Below, one piece after another: positions 20,890 to 31,965 of a stretch of DNA of 64,000 bases. Where the stretch lies: contig NW_018344009.1 in assembly GCF_002099425.1 (NCBI RefSeq), positions 682,001 through 746,000 of the forward strand. Reading direction: 5' to 3'. This DNA comes from Phascolarctos cinereus (lineage: Eukaryota > Chordata > Mammalia > Diprotodontia > Phascolarctidae). The position numbers and the translations under genes are program-made. The stretch's first letter is position 1, and the number at the start of each line of letters is the position of its first letter. The notes beneath the pieces were generated by a model, which saw only the letters and a program-made list of their open reading frames with translations, was not told the DNA's origin and made no database searches.

Positions 20890-21280
20890 GGGCCCATCCC
20901 CAGTATACCAGGCCAAAGCTGCTTCCATTTCCCTCAAGGATTCACATGGTACATAGTCTGGACCCCGACCCTCTACTCCTCCCTAGCCATCTTCATTCTG
21001 CTAGGCTCTGATGCCCCAGCCTCTACTTCTCACCCTGTAGTTTATGTTCCCCACCCTGGAACTCTGGGTTTCTGAGTGGTGAGCATTGCCCATAGGTAGC
21101 CTGGACCCAGATTCATCACCCTTCATGCCATGCCTTCGGGCCTGTAAAGTGTCCTATAAAAGGTAGAGATAGGGACTGAACCTGTGGTTTTATGGGTATA
21201 AGAAATTCTCAGGTGAGGAATACTTCCCTCTACCAGTGAAAAATGGCACTTTTCCTCCATGTTATTAAAGTCTCAGCTGC
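20890..21280. other. Unassigned sequence
   Basis: No repeat or exon recognised. Confidence 0.4.
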
Positions 21281-21284
21281 CTAG

Positions 21285-21655
21285 AATGATGAAGGGTAAG
21301 ATGACTAGCTCAGGGTCACACAGCTTGTCTGTGCTGTAGGTGGGACTTGAATCTAGGTTTTTTGGCCTCTCTATCTACTATGCCTTTCTAGAAGAATTAG
21401 CTAACAGGGCATTAATAATAGGAACATTTCTATAGTTCTCATTGGCTTACAAATTATATAAATTACTTATTTGATCTTACCCTTTGGGTGTCAAGGTAGC
21501 TTATTTATTATGCCCATTTTATGATGAGAAAAATTGGCTCTAGAGAGGTTAAGTAATTTGCCCATGGTCATACAGCTAGAAAGTAGTGTAGACAGCATTT
21601 GAACCCAGGTCTTCTGAATCCAAATTTAATGCACTTTCTCCTATGTCATAGCTGC
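21285..21655 (-). mobile_element. Two adjacent MIR-type fragments
   Basis: Reverse MIR twice: AGCTCAGGGTCACACAGCTT near 21310, and GAGAGGTTAAGTAATTTGCC with GAACCCAGGTCTTCTGAATC near 21545-21620. Confidence 0.7.
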
Positions 21656-21829
21656 TTTTCTAGGACAACTTTGCAAATGCACTCATCTCACATTTACACA
21701 TTTTTTAAAGCAATGCTCACCAATCCACCCTAACCCTGGCAGTAAGATTAATAAAACCAGGCTAGAGCCGCCATTAACTGTTACTAGTTTTAAGTGAGCA
21801 ATTTGAGGGACAGTGTGATGTTACCTGTG

Positions 21830-21985
21830 GTGTCAACCATGGAGGTAGGAGTCTAAAGTTACACAAACAGTCCTGCTCTTTGACACTGTGCAGGGCATTT
21901 TATGTCTCTGGGCCTCACTTTGCTTCTCCATAAAATGGAAAAAATACTACTCACACTATCTGCCTTATAGGGCTGTTGGGAAGAA
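21830..21985 (+). mobile_element. MIR fragment
   Basis: Forward MIR: TCTGGGCCTCACTTTGCTTC, CTTATAGGGCTGTTGGGA. Confidence 0.6.
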
Positions 21986-22490
21986 GAACATTTATCAAGT
22001 GCCTACTGAGTGCTAAGCACTGGGCTGGCCACTGGCAAAACAAACATTGAATGGTCACTGACCTCAAGGAGCTTACACTCTAATGGAAGTGGCAGTATAT
22101 ATACACATATATATATGTACGTATACATGTGCATATACACATGCACACAGATATATTTACATGTGCACACAAATGTGTATACATATGTTTATAATAGACA
22201 TTATATAGACATGCATGTGTACATGTGAAAACCAAATACTGAAACAAACAATATAACTTTGGGATAGGGAACAACAGAGAAGAAGGAACAGCCAGAAGAC
22301 GGTGCTGAAACTGAGGAACGAAGGAAGCTGTGAATCCAAAGAGATGGAGGTAAAGAGGGAGTGCATTCCAGGCAGGAGGTACATCCCATGCAAAGGCGGA
22401 AGATGAACTATGGAAGGGACAGCAAGAAGTCAGTTTGCCTGCACCATTCAGTCTGTGGTGGGAAACAGAATGACATGGAAAAGGACTGAA
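21985..22490 (-). mobile_element. L2 LINE 3' region, split by a microsatellite
   Basis: Reverse terminus ACATTTATCAAGTGCCTACT, then CTCAAGGAGCTTACACTCTA and, after the microsatellite, GAGTGCATTCCAGGCAGG. Confidence 0.75.
22095..22215. repeat. TATACA/CATG-type microsatellite
   Basis: Alternating purine-pyrimidine sequence of TA, CA and TG steps inside the L2. Confidence 0.85.
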
Positions 22491-22640
22491 AGCATGAATC
22501 AGGCACTTATTGTGTGCAAAACACTATATTAAGCTCTGAGGATAAAGATATTCCCTGCTCTCAAGAAGCTTACACTCTAATGGGAGGAGGGTTCAGTTTC
22601 AGGGCAAATGGAAAGGCCCTCTTGGAGGAGAGGTCTTTGG
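22490..22640 (-). mobile_element. L2 LINE 3' end
   Basis: Reverse text GGCACTTATTGTGTGCAAAA and CTCAAGAAGCTTACACTCTA. Confidence 0.7.
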
Positions 22641-22849
22641 AAGCAACCCATGGTTCCTGATCCAACTGGACCCTTGGGAGTAATGTGGAATAAGGCAGGA
22701 GAGGTTGGGTGGGTCCAGGACAGGCACAACTATAAAGGCTATAAACTAAAATATAAGAAAGCGCATAAGAAATATACAAAACAGAAAATAGAATAACAAA
22801 CCATAAGAAATGCTATAAACTAGAAAAATATTATAAGCCAGGATGAATC

Positions 22850-22965
22850 AATAGATTAATCAGCCAGCATTTATTAAAAGCCTTCTATGTGCCAGGCCCT
22901 AAAGATAAAGATACAAATACTAAAACAGTTCCTGCACATATGGAGCTTATGTTCTCATGAATGAA
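22850..22965 (-). mobile_element. L2 LINE 3' end
   Basis: Reverse text CAGCATTTATTAAAAGCCTT and CAGTTCCTGCACATATGGAG. It is the third same-strand L2 end within 1 kb. Confidence 0.75.
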
Positions 22966-23213
22966 TGTGTGTATGTATATATGTATTTATGTATACACAC
23001 ATACACATATACATTTATATATACACACATATCCTCTCCTCCCCTGTATATATATAAAGCATAGCTACAAACTGAATAAATATGAATTATTTATTTATAG
23101 TTACCTATATACATATGTGTGTGTATATACACACAGATTTATGTCCTACATATATATATACACACACACACATACACACACACACACACACACAGACACA
23201 TACACATACACAA
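22965..23213. repeat. TATG/TACA/CA microsatellite
   Basis: Mixed alternating repeats ending in a (CA)n run near 23160-23210. Confidence 0.9.
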
Positions 23214-23454
23214 TGAAGTGTTTTGTACTAAATTCTTGGGGACTGATTGGTAACACTGGTCAGAGAGAAAATAGCTCAGTTTGGGTGAGAGAGGGGTTCT
23301 GGTAGCAGTATCTATAGGTTAACTGTTTTTGTTACATCATTTAACACCAGAACTGAGAAGCTGCTCATGACACACAGTGGAGGTACAACAGGGGAGAAAT
23401 TTTTAAATTGCTATTCAATAAATGCACATATTTAAAATACTAAGACACTTTGCT

Positions 23455-23572
23455 TCTATATGTGTATGTATGCACATATAAATATATAACACATATATAC
23501 ACATACATGTACACATATGCATGTGCATATATATGTTATATATACACATATATGTGCATATACATGCACATT
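23455..23572. repeat. TACA/TATG microsatellite
   Basis: Alternating TATACACATA units directly before a SINE. Confidence 0.85.
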
Positions 23573-23573
23573 T

Positions 23574-23825
23574 AGGCAGCTTGGTAGCGCAGTGGATAGA
23601 ACGTTGGCCACGGAGTCAGAAAGACCTGGGTTCAAATCTGGTCTCAGATACTTACTAGATGTGTGACCTGAGGCAAGTAATTTAACCCCTCTCCACCTCA
23701 GTTTCCTCACCCATCTTACAGGGGTGTTATGAGAATAAAATGAGAAAATATTTGTAAAGTGCTTAGTACAGCATCCTGTATATAATAGATGCTTAACAAA
23801 TGCTCATTGCTTTCCCTCTTCCCCA
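23574..23825 (+). mobile_element. THER1/MON1-type SINE, full length
   Basis: Starts AGGCAGCTTGGTAGCGCAGT, passes CTTACTAGATGTGTGACCTG, ends GATGCTTAACAAATGCTC. Confidence 0.88.
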
Positions 23826-23914
23826 TACATGCACACATTGAGATGGGACTCATTGGTGCTGGTGGTAGTAGCAGCAGCAGTAGCAGTAGAGAAAAGGTGC
23901 ACTAAAGATGGAGT

Positions 23915-24180
23915 TGATATATAATCATAATATATCACATTTCTATGGATCTTTGATGTTTGTGAAGCATTTACATCTGTTAAACTGATTTTATCCTCAC
24001 AACAACCCTGGAAGGTAGGTGCTAATATTATCATTTTATGAAAAAGAAAACTGAGACTAAGAGAGGGTAATTGACATGCCCGGGGTCATGCAACCAGCAA
24101 GTGTCTGAGGCAGGAGTAGAACCCAGGTCTTCCCAATTCCAAGTCTCCAACATTAGCCCTTCTCCCACCCAGCTGCCTCT
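23915..24180 (-). mobile_element. THER1/MON1-type SINE
   Basis: Reverse: ATCCTCACAACAACCCTGGA, TCATTTTATGAAAAAGAAAA, CCCAGCTGCCTC head at the right end. Confidence 0.8.
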
Positions 24181-24184
24181 TAAG

Positions 24185-24915
24185 GCATTTGTACCCCTTA
24201 AGAAAGGGTTGAAAATTGCCTCTGTGTATTATTATCCCCCTGAGGCTTCACTGTAACATGTAGGGCTTGACTTAATCTCAAAAACAACCACTTCTGTGGC
24301 ATGGGGAGCAGAATGTCCTAGCATTTAAATTATGTGCATTGATTAAAAAATAAAATTTCAAAGTCTCCCTTGTTATGCCTCCATTGTGTGTCATGGACAC
24401 CTCCCTAGTTCTGGCCTTGATTAATGTCATGGAAAAAGTTCCCCTATACATGCTACCATTTTTTTTTTTACCATCATCCTTCTGTTAAGCAAGCTAAGCT
24501 ACTTGGTCTCTGGCCAGTGCTAGGAATCAGCCCCCCAGAACTGAATGCAAAACACTCCATCAGCACACAGTTCATGCCATACAAGCATAGCCCTGCAAGT
24601 CAAGATGGACACATTTAGATTTCAGAGCAGTGTCAACCCCCTGCGTTGCTGATAAATGGCATTCCTGATCATTTAGCATCCAGCTAAAAGTAGAATCTGT
24701 CTAGAATTCTTATAATGTAGGAGACTGGATATGACTGTGAGAACACCAGGTTTCAACGTAGTTCCTTGAGGATGGGAAGACATATAACCTGTTATCCTTG
24801 GTGCCATATTGGCCTTTCAATTATCAGGGACCTTAAGTCCAAGCTCCAGGGAAATGGGATCAAGGAAATAAGGAAAAATTCTAGCTAAGGATCAGTTATT
24901 GACTTTTCTGGATTG
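24185..24915. other. Unassigned sequence
   Basis: No repeat recognised over 730 bp. GCATTGATTAAAAAATAAAA near 24336 and TGCTGATAAATGGCATTCC near 24645 are AT-rich blocks that might be conserved. Confidence 0.35.
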
Positions 24916-24919
24916 CAGA

Positions 24920-25410
24920 CAAAGTAGCATAGTACAGTAGAAAAAGGAATGGATACAGAGTCAGAGAACCTAAGTCAAATCCTAAATGTGACAATTACTA
25001 CCTTTGTGACCTAATTTCCCTTTGACCTCATTTTCCTCATGTGTAAAATGTTGGATCAGGCAGCTTCTGAGGTTATTCCCAGCTCTAGACTGATGACCTT
25101 GCTTATGTGACTTTGGGCAATCAATTTTTCCTCTCTATCTATAGATGGTATAAAATTGGATTAGATCAGGGATTTCTTAACCATTTTTGGGTCATGGCTC
25201 TCTGGCAATCTGGTGAAGCCTATGGACCCTCTCTTAGAATTTCTTGCATTTTTAAATGCATAAAATAAAATACATAGAATTACAAAAGAAACTAATTATA
25301 TTGAAATATAGTAGTCAAACTATTTTTTAAAAACAAGTTCCCTTACTCCAGGTTAAGAACCCTTTCTTTTTTTATGGTCTTAGAGAGAGTCTGAAGTTCC
25401 TTCAAGATCT
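24920..25410 (+). mobile_element. MIR-type SINE split by a hAT relic
   Basis: The 5' part runs from AGCATAGTACAGTAGAAAAA to TAAAATTGGATTAGATC. The CR1-like 3' end resumes after the hAT with CTGAAGTTCCTTCAAGATC. Confidence 0.6.
25167..25366. mobile_element. hAT-Charlie-like MITE, about 200 bp
   Basis: Inverted ends CAGGGATTTCTTAACC and GGTTAAGAACCCTTTC, with GGCAATCTGGTGAAGCCTAT and TAAATGCATAAAATAAAATA inside. It is inserted in the 3' end of a MIR. Confidence 0.7.
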
Positions 25411-25644
25411 AATTTCTACATTTAATACCTCTTCCAATGTAATTTGGGAAAAGTTTCTAAACTGGATGAGCAAAGACCTACTCATGTGCTTAAAAAGAAC
25501 CAGGATTAGTATGAGATAAGAAGGAAAAAAATAATCGGATTGATCATTTCACTTTCTGTGGACTTACTATGGAGAAGGGCTGAAAACTGGCTCCTCTTAA
25601 TTTGAAAGGCCATTGTGCAGACCCATTAGGTAATGCCCCAGGAA

Positions 25645-25880
25645 AGAACCCTGCTATGAAATGACTACAGTAGTCCTAGTGAGTGGTAATGAGGGTCGTG
25701 GCAGTAAGAAAAAAGAAGAGGGGACATGGGCAAAGATATCACCGAGACAGAATTTAGAGTTCTTTGATAATGGATGGGATTTAGGAGGTGATGGAGAGGG
25801 ATGAATGAGAAAATGATGGTGCTTAGGTCTTGAACATGAAATAACCCTGGTGCCACTGACAGAAATAATAGTCAGAAGGA
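25645..25880 (-). mobile_element. L2 LINE internal fragment
   Basis: Reverse L2: GACTACAGTAGTCCTAGTGA and GGTGCTTAGGTCTTGAACA, purine-rich as elsewhere. Confidence 0.55.
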
Positions 25881-25884
25881 GTTC

Positions 25885-26050
25885 CAGCACGATGTGGAGG
25901 AAAGATAATTAGATGTGGAGTTAGATGATCTGAGTTTCGTTACCTTATCTGAGGCTACCACCTGTATGGCAATGAACAGGTCACTCAAGTGCTTTGGTTC
26001 CCAGATTCCTCAGGTGTTAAAAAGGGTGGGGATTGGACTAGATGGCCCCT
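25885..26050 (+). mobile_element. MIR fragment
   Basis: Forward MIR, diverged: GGAGTTAGATGATCTGAGTT and GGATTGGACTAGATGGCCCC. Confidence 0.6.
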
Positions 26051-26268
26051 AGGTGGCACAGTGCTGGACTTGGGAATTGGAGGTAAACAGGTTTTTGGTG
26101 AAGTGTGACTGTGAATGGGAGGAAAGAGGACGGTAGCTAGATGGAATAGTAAGGAGACAAAAGAAGGGATGTTTTTGAAGTGGGGGAATCTCAACAAGCT
26201 TACAGACAGATAAGAAAAAATGCAAGGAAAGGTTGAAGATGCATAATAGAGAGGGGATGACTGTGGAA
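26050..26268 (-). mobile_element. L2 LINE internal fragment
   Basis: Reverse L2 text around AGAGGACGGTAGCTAGATGG and AACAAGCTTACAGACAGAT. Confidence 0.5.
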
Positions 26269-26272
26269 TCAG

Positions 26273-26532
26273 GGCAGCTAGGTGCTGCTGCAGGGCATAA
26301 AATGCCAGGCTTGAAGTCATCTTCCTGACTCATCTTCCTGAGTTCAAATCTGGCCTCAGATACTTACTAGCTGTGTGATCCTGGGCAAGTCACTTAACAT
26401 TGTTTGCCTCAGTTTTCTCATCTGTAAAATGAGCTGGAGAAGGAAATGGCAAACCACTCCAGTAATCTTTGCCAAGAAAGCCTCACCTGGGATCACAAAG
26501 AGTTGGACACAACTGGGATGACTGCACAATAA
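26273..26532 (+). mobile_element. Mar1-type CORE-SINE, full length
   Basis: Head GGGCAGCTAGGTGCTGCTGC, core CAGATACTTACTAGCTGTGT, RTE-like tail CAAAGAGTTGGACACAACTG. Confidence 0.9.
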
Positions 26533-26537
26533 CTACC

Positions 26538-27060
26538 CATCCTTCAAAGCCTAACTCAAGTGTCATTTTTTCCATAAAGCATTCACTTATAATCCCTGGA
26601 AGCAGGGGACTGCTGGCAAATATTTAACAGCCAACTGTCCAGAAAGTCCAAAGGACATACATTTCATCAACATCATTCGCACTTTCTTAAGTATAGCCAT
26701 TCAAGAAGACAATCAATGAGGCCCTAGTCTGTAGCACTTTCCTATTTCTGATGAGTAAATGCTCACAATTTAACATTCATCTCTCACCTGATTGAGCTGG
26801 CTCCACCATACTTTGCCTAGAAGAGATTTAGTCTCTTCCTGATTTTGCATAATGATTATACCTCTCTTACTCTATCACACAGTATAGCTATTGTGTAGTT
26901 ATAGTATATCTCTGAATACACTGCATTCATCCTATTAGATAGTAAGCCCCATGAGGATAGGGGTTGTGGCAATGATCACCTTTACCTCCCCCAGTGCCTG
27001 ACAGAGTCTGCTATACAAAAAAGCAATTTACTAAATGATTATTGAATGAGTGAATGATTT
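26538..27060 (+). mobile_element. L2 LINE 3' region, interrupted
   Basis: Forward L2 at 26538-26605 (CATCCTTCAAAGCCTAACTC) and 26920-27060 (TAGTAAGCCCCATGAGGAT, ATTATTGAATGAGTGAATGA). The 300 bp between are not assigned. Confidence 0.6.
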
Positions 27061-27064
27061 ATCA

Positions 27065-27805
27065 TCTTTGAGTTCTGGTGCCCAGCTGTCCCCTTTTCCC
27101 TAAGAACGGACCCGCTCTGCCTTGGGTGGCCAGGAGTCAGAGAACTCCACCTCTAGTCAGACAGACTGCTAATGAAGTGGTTGGTGGCCAGGCAGACTCA
27201 AGACCTGGACATAATAACAGGGAAAAGAATAAAATCACTCCTGAAGAATGGCTGTGCCGGCTTCTTTTCAAGTGTCCCCAGACACCCCTTTTAACATGCA
27301 AATCCTCTCAGGTCACCGGCAATTATCAGTATGCATGGTGGTGATGGAGGATGAGGGAGAGGGAGGGCGGTGAATTGGACCCTTTGATTACTGCACATCC
27401 CGCAGTCAAGCAGATGAGCCTGGAAGAGAGACACATGGGCTAGACTGACCCCTGCCTTCCTACCCAAGGTCAGGGAGACCACCCAAGAAGGTTGGGGGCT
27501 ACTCTGTACTCTCTGGTATTAGCCCTGGGGTCAGTGAGACTCTCTCCAGGAAGGGTCCAGGGCAGATCACTGTCATGGGAAGAGGACAAGATGTCCCTCT
27601 CTGCCTGGGAGAATCTGTCCTCCCTCCTCCTCCTGGAGCCCCCTTCTCCCCTAAGCATCCTCTAGCCACACAGCCCCTGTAACTCTTGGCACCTTTCCGG
27701 TTATAGATGAGGGTGAGAGAGAGGAGGGGTCTGAGGTAAAAGTCTGCCTCAGTCCTTCTACCACAAGCCCAGACGAGGCAGGCACTGAGAATCCTTTATT
27801 AAGTT
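27065..27805. other. Unassigned sequence with a candidate conserved element
   Basis: No repeat seen. The part at 27125-27340 is motif-rich: CACTCCTGAAGAATGGCTGT, an octamer ATGCAAAT at about 27296-27303, and CCGGCAATTATCAGTATGC. Confidence 0.35.
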
Positions 27806-27814
27806 ACACCTTTA

Positions 27815-28300
27815 TTTCATTCATTCATTCATTCAATAATCATCTGTTTAAGCATTTACTGTGGGCCCAGGGGTGGGGAATCTACAGCCTCTAGGACAGA
27901 AAGTGAAAGGGCTGCACTTGACGACCTAGAGGGCCACATGTGGCCTTGAGGCCACTGGCTCCCCACCCTGAGCCAGACACAGTGCTAGGTTCTAGGGATA
28001 CAAATAGAAAGAATGAAACAATTCCTGTTTCCAAGGAGCTTACATCCAATATCTATGCAAAATAAATATAACAATTTGGGGGGTGGGGCAACAGGGGGGA
28101 TCAGAATAGGTCTTTTGTAGGAGCAAACAGTGGAGATGTTGAATTCACCTTGATGAAGCTGGGGATTCTATGAGGTAGAGGTGACTAGAGTTGACTTTTC
28201 AGCCATAGTAGACAACCGAGGCAAAGGCATGAAGGGAGAAGGTAGAATGTTGTATACAGAAGGCACTGCAAGAACACATTAGACAACTGATATTTAAGAG
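27815..28300 (-). mobile_element. L2 LINE 3' region split by a MITE
   Basis: Reverse L2 terminus with (ATTC)n at 27820-27840, then GTGCTAGGTTCTAGGGATAC and CAAAGGCATGAAGGGAGAAG. Confidence 0.7.
27868..27970. mobile_element. 103 bp hAT-like MITE
   Basis: Inverted ends CAGGGGTGGGGAATC and GGCTCCCCACCCTG, with GAGGGCCACATGTGGCCTTG inside. It sits in the L2 at GTGGGCC / AGCCAGACAC. Confidence 0.7.
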
Positions 28301-28310
28301 CTGCCAGTAA

Positions 28311-28563
28311 GAAGGGCTAGGTGGTGCCGTGGATAGACCACTGGACTTAGAGTCAGGAAGACACATCCATACGAGTTCAAATCTGGCCTCAGACACTTAC
28401 TAGCTCTGTGACCCTGGGCAAGTCACTTAACCCTGTTTGCCTCAGTTTCCTCATCTGTAAAATGAGCTGGAGAAGGAAGTGGCCAATCACTCCAGTATTT
28501 TTGCCAAGAAAACCTCAAATGGGACCATGGAGAGTCAGACATGACTGAACAACAACAACAATA
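28311..28563 (+). mobile_element. Mar1-type CORE-SINE, full length
   Basis: Head GGGCTAGGTGGTGCCGTGGA, core CACTTACTAGCTCTGTGACC, tail GACATGACTGAACAACAACA. TAAGAAGG on both sides is a possible short target duplication. Confidence 0.92.
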
Positions 28564-28627
28564 AATAAGAAGGCCACTGAGAAAACCAGAAGGGACGTGG
28601 ATAAGCTACAGTGCGTTCATGGAAAGG

Positions 28628-28862
28628 TAATGATAATAACAGCATTTATATAGCACTTTGAGGTTCATGGAGCTCTTCACATATATGGTGTCACTCGATC
28701 CTCACAACATCTCTGTGAGGCAGGCAGTATTATTAGACCCATTTTACAGCTGAGGAAACCCTAAAGGCTTAAGCTGAGACTGAGAAATTATGGGATTTGT
28801 CCAGGATCCCAAAGCCTGACCCCAAGTCCATCACTCTAACCACTGCACCACCTAGCTTCCTC
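28628..28862 (-). mobile_element. THER1/MON1-type SINE
   Basis: Reverse: GCATTTATATAGCACTTTGA, CATTTTACAGCTGAGGAAAC and CACCACCTAGCTTCC head. Confidence 0.8.
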
Positions 28863-28869
28863 CTTGGGA

Positions 28870-29290
28870 GACCAAGATGGTAAGAGGACTTGAAACTATG
28901 CTATATTTCAGCATTGGTTAGAAAGACCAAAAAAAAAAACCCAACCAAGATTATTTACTCTGGAGAAAACTGAGAAGTATTATAGCTACCTTCAAGTACT
29001 CCAAGGGCTGTTGAGGGGAAGAGGGATTTGATTTGCTCTGCCTCAAAAGTAAGAACTAGGATTGTTGGTATAAATTAAGGGGAGGGGAATTTAGCTTAAT
29101 ATAAGAAAAACATTCCTAATCATCAATAGAAAACTATCAAAAATGGGATAAAATGTCTCAAGAGGGTTCCCTGCCACTGGAGGCATTTAAGCAAAGGCTA
29201 GACGGGTCATTTATTGGGAATGTTTCAAAAGGGATTCCTGTGAAGGGTTGGTTTAGACACTTCTGCTCCTGAAATTCTGTGATCTTATAA
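28870..29290 (+). mobile_element. L3/CR1 LINE 3' region
   Basis: Forward L3: GAGAAAACTGAGAAGTATTA, TTCCCTGCCACTGGAGGCAT, ending GAAATTCTGTGATCTTA. Confidence 0.7.
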
Positions 29291-29299
29291 AAGGCTACT

Positions 29300-29890
29300 C
29301 CTCTCCAGGGCCTGCTTCACAGTGGGCCACCCTATGCATTTCGGAGAAAAAGAAATCTTTATTTTTTGTTTTGTTCCTGGAGTGATAAGGGAATAGACTA
29401 CTGGAAAGTTCTGCTGTGCAAAGGATCTTGTTCGTTAATAATAATGATAAATAACCATACTTCTCACATGCAGTGGGAACTGCATTGTACTCTGGGTTCT
29501 GGAGGAGGGGACTTGGTGTGTTCAGTAGAGCATTAGAAGTGGGGACAAATTATAGGGAGAGAGACAGAGAGAAGGAGAGATCTCCAGAGAGAAAGGGAAC
29601 TAGAGAGAGGGGAGGAGTGGCTGGGAGGAAGGAGGGGAGGAGCAAAGAAATAGCAAAGGAGAAGAGATGGCAGTGGGGAGTGGGAGAGACAGTGGAATAT
29701 ATGAGAAAAGGGAGAGAGAGGGGAAGAGAGGAAGGCGAAATGATGGAGAGAAGACTGCATGGGGCAAATGGGAATGACTCACATTATTGTATGATTTATG
29801 ATCATGAAGTCATTCATGTCCTCTTCTCCTTTGACAGAAAGACAGCCCTTCATAAAGGAGAAAGAGCCAAATTGGGAGGCCAGAAGACCG
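29300..29890. other. Purine-rich and unassigned sequence
   Basis: 29550-29760 is G/A-rich without a fixed period. The short block GTATGATTTATGATCATGAA near 29790 looks non-repetitive. The 143-codon frame is low-complexity. Confidence 0.45.
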
Positions 29891-29894
29891 GAGA

Positions 29895-30425
29895 TCCCAC
29901 CTGATTCATTTACCACTTGTGTGACTCTGGGCAAGTCATTTCACCTTCCTCATCTAGGACAACTATAGCACCTATATCACCAAATTACTGAGAGGCTCAA
30001 GTGAGACAAGAAATATAAAATGTTTTTAAACTTTAAAGTTCTATATGAATGTTAGCAAAATTATTATTGTTATTGTTGTAGTTGTTAGATAATCCTGTGA
30101 AGTAGGCAGCACATATATTTTATGCCCTATTTTATTAAGGAGATTGAAGCTCAAAATACGTGTCATTAGTAATACTATTACTAATGATAACTAATATTTA
30201 CATAACATTCTAAGTTAATTACATTCTTCCTCACGTCATCTTATTTAGTCCTCATTACTTACATTTACATACTGCTTTTCTTGGGGTTAGCTCATCTGAT
30301 TTTTGACCTTGTAAGGCAGTGCGAGTTACCATCCCCATTTTATAGCTGAGAAAACTGAGACCTAGAGAATGGAAGCAACTTTCTCAAAGCCACATGGCAG
30401 GACCAGGGATACAGTGACGATCCTG
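29895..30425. mobile_element. Cluster of MIR fragments (one forward, two reverse)
   Basis: Forward MIR at 29895-30060 (TGTGACTCTGGGCAAGTCAT). Reverse fragments at 30090-30180 and 30190-30425 (CATTTTATAGCTGAGAAAAC). Confidence 0.65.
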
Positions 30426-30429
30426 ATTG

Positions 30430-31100
30430 GACCCAGTTCTCTTTCCAGTGCCTCCTTTGGGTCACATGACTTGTCCACAAAGGAAATGAAGAAACAGAAA
30501 CAAGAAGATAAAGAAAGAAAGGGGAAATTCACTAAGGGAGAGGGAGTATTAGAAAGACTGGGAGAGAATGAGTCAAAAACAAAAGGGGAAAGAATGAAAA
30601 GACAAGGATAGGTGAGAAAGAGAACAAAAAGGAAGTAAGCCATGTACATTCTTTCATTTTTAGGGTGCACCCTGCTTCCCTGTTCTGCATATCTATGCCT
30701 CTGTGTCTCTATATAATATACCCTGACCAGGCTCTACAGCTGATACATGTTCATTGGAGGTACCATCTCTAAAGGCATGATTAATATTTGTGAAATACAT
30801 GTTAGATGCAGCTACAGTCTTTAATATCTTATGATAAAGCCTGTTCTAAAATGCATTAGTCATAAATTTCTGACAGATGGTGTTGTGCCGAGGTGCAGGA
30901 GCATTGAAGTGGCTTACAAGGGGGAGCAGCCGTTCTTCTTGAGGCAGGCATGGGACTCTTACTGCCCCATCCTCTCATCCATGGAGATACAGAGACCTTC
31001 TTAGGACAGTCCCAGGGAAGTGAGGGAAAGGCTGGTAAACCTAGCCAGGAGTGGGAACATCTGGACAGACTCATTAGAGACAGAGACAAGGGGATACAGC
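30430..31100. other. Unassigned sequence
   Basis: No repeat recognised with confidence. Confidence 0.4.
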
Positions 31101-31104
31101 CAAA

Positions 31105-31265
31105 TGCCCCCAGAACTACAGGACCTGGATTTAGAGTCTGGCTCTCTTACTCAGTACCTATGTGACCTTGGTCAAGTCACTAACCTCTCTAAACTTCAGT
31201 TCCCTCATCTGCCAAATAAGAGGTCTGGATAGCTCTGAGTCTATGCCCAGCTCTGAGTCTATGAT
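31105..31265 (+). mobile_element. MIR with a tandem 3' end
   Basis: Forward MIR (GTGACCTTGGTCAAGTCACT). The 3' block AGCTCTGAGTCTATG occurs twice, 24 bp apart. Confidence 0.7.
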
Positions 31266-31269
31266 ACCA

Positions 31270-31840
31270 TGAGCTTCTGGGGAAGGGCCAGGGAATCATC
31301 TGGAAAATGCCATACATTTTGGTAGAGGAAAACCAAAAAGAGGGACCAGGGACAAAAAAGTCGAGATTTCAATGATTCAGAGAAGAGAGCACTAATGATG
31401 GCCTTTAGGAATGTAGAGTTTCCCAAGTGGAAAAGTGTTGTTTCCACAGAGGATGAGGAAATGGCCTTCCATTATGGCCAAATGAAGCTTATGAGGTTAG
31501 ATTGTAAACCATAACAAGAGCAAGCTAAGCAATGCAGGGCAAAACTAAGGGGCACAGAAAAATATGTAAATGGTGCATCTGCACTCCCAGGCCTTTGGCA
31601 GTGGTGGATGGGGGATGGGGCAGCAGAGAGACCTCTCCTTTTTCAAAACATTCTTGTTTCATGCACAAGAGGAGCTAGTTACAATGCTGTTTATTTGTAA
31701 AGAAAAATCTCCTGAGTAGAAGCCCTGCAAAATGGAGGACAGGACAGGTTCTCATGTCTGGTTTAAATTAGAAATATAAACCAGAATCTTCTTCACAAGA
31801 GATAAATTGATTTTAGTAATATATGCTTGGAGGCAGGGGG
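31270..31840. other. Unassigned sequence
   Basis: No repeat recognised. GCTGTTTATTTGTAAAGAAA near 31688 is a forkhead-like AT-rich block. Confidence 0.35.
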
Positions 31841-31844
31841 ATGG

Positions 31845-31965
31845 ACCATCAATCAGTAGGTGTTTATTAAGTGTCTACTCTGTGGCAGGTCCTGGGGCTA
31901 CAGAGACAAAGAATGAAATAGTTCTGCATCTCAGGGAACTTCCATTCCAACAGGGACTAGATAAA
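31845..31965 (-). mobile_element. L2 LINE 3' end
   Basis: Reverse terminus GTGTTTATTAAGTGTCTACT and CTCAGGGAACTTCCATTCC. Confidence 0.75.

Noticed and set aside
29473-29904. 143-codon plus-strand frame
   Set aside because: It is mostly a purine-rich tract giving Glu/Arg/Lys/Gly, with no domain.
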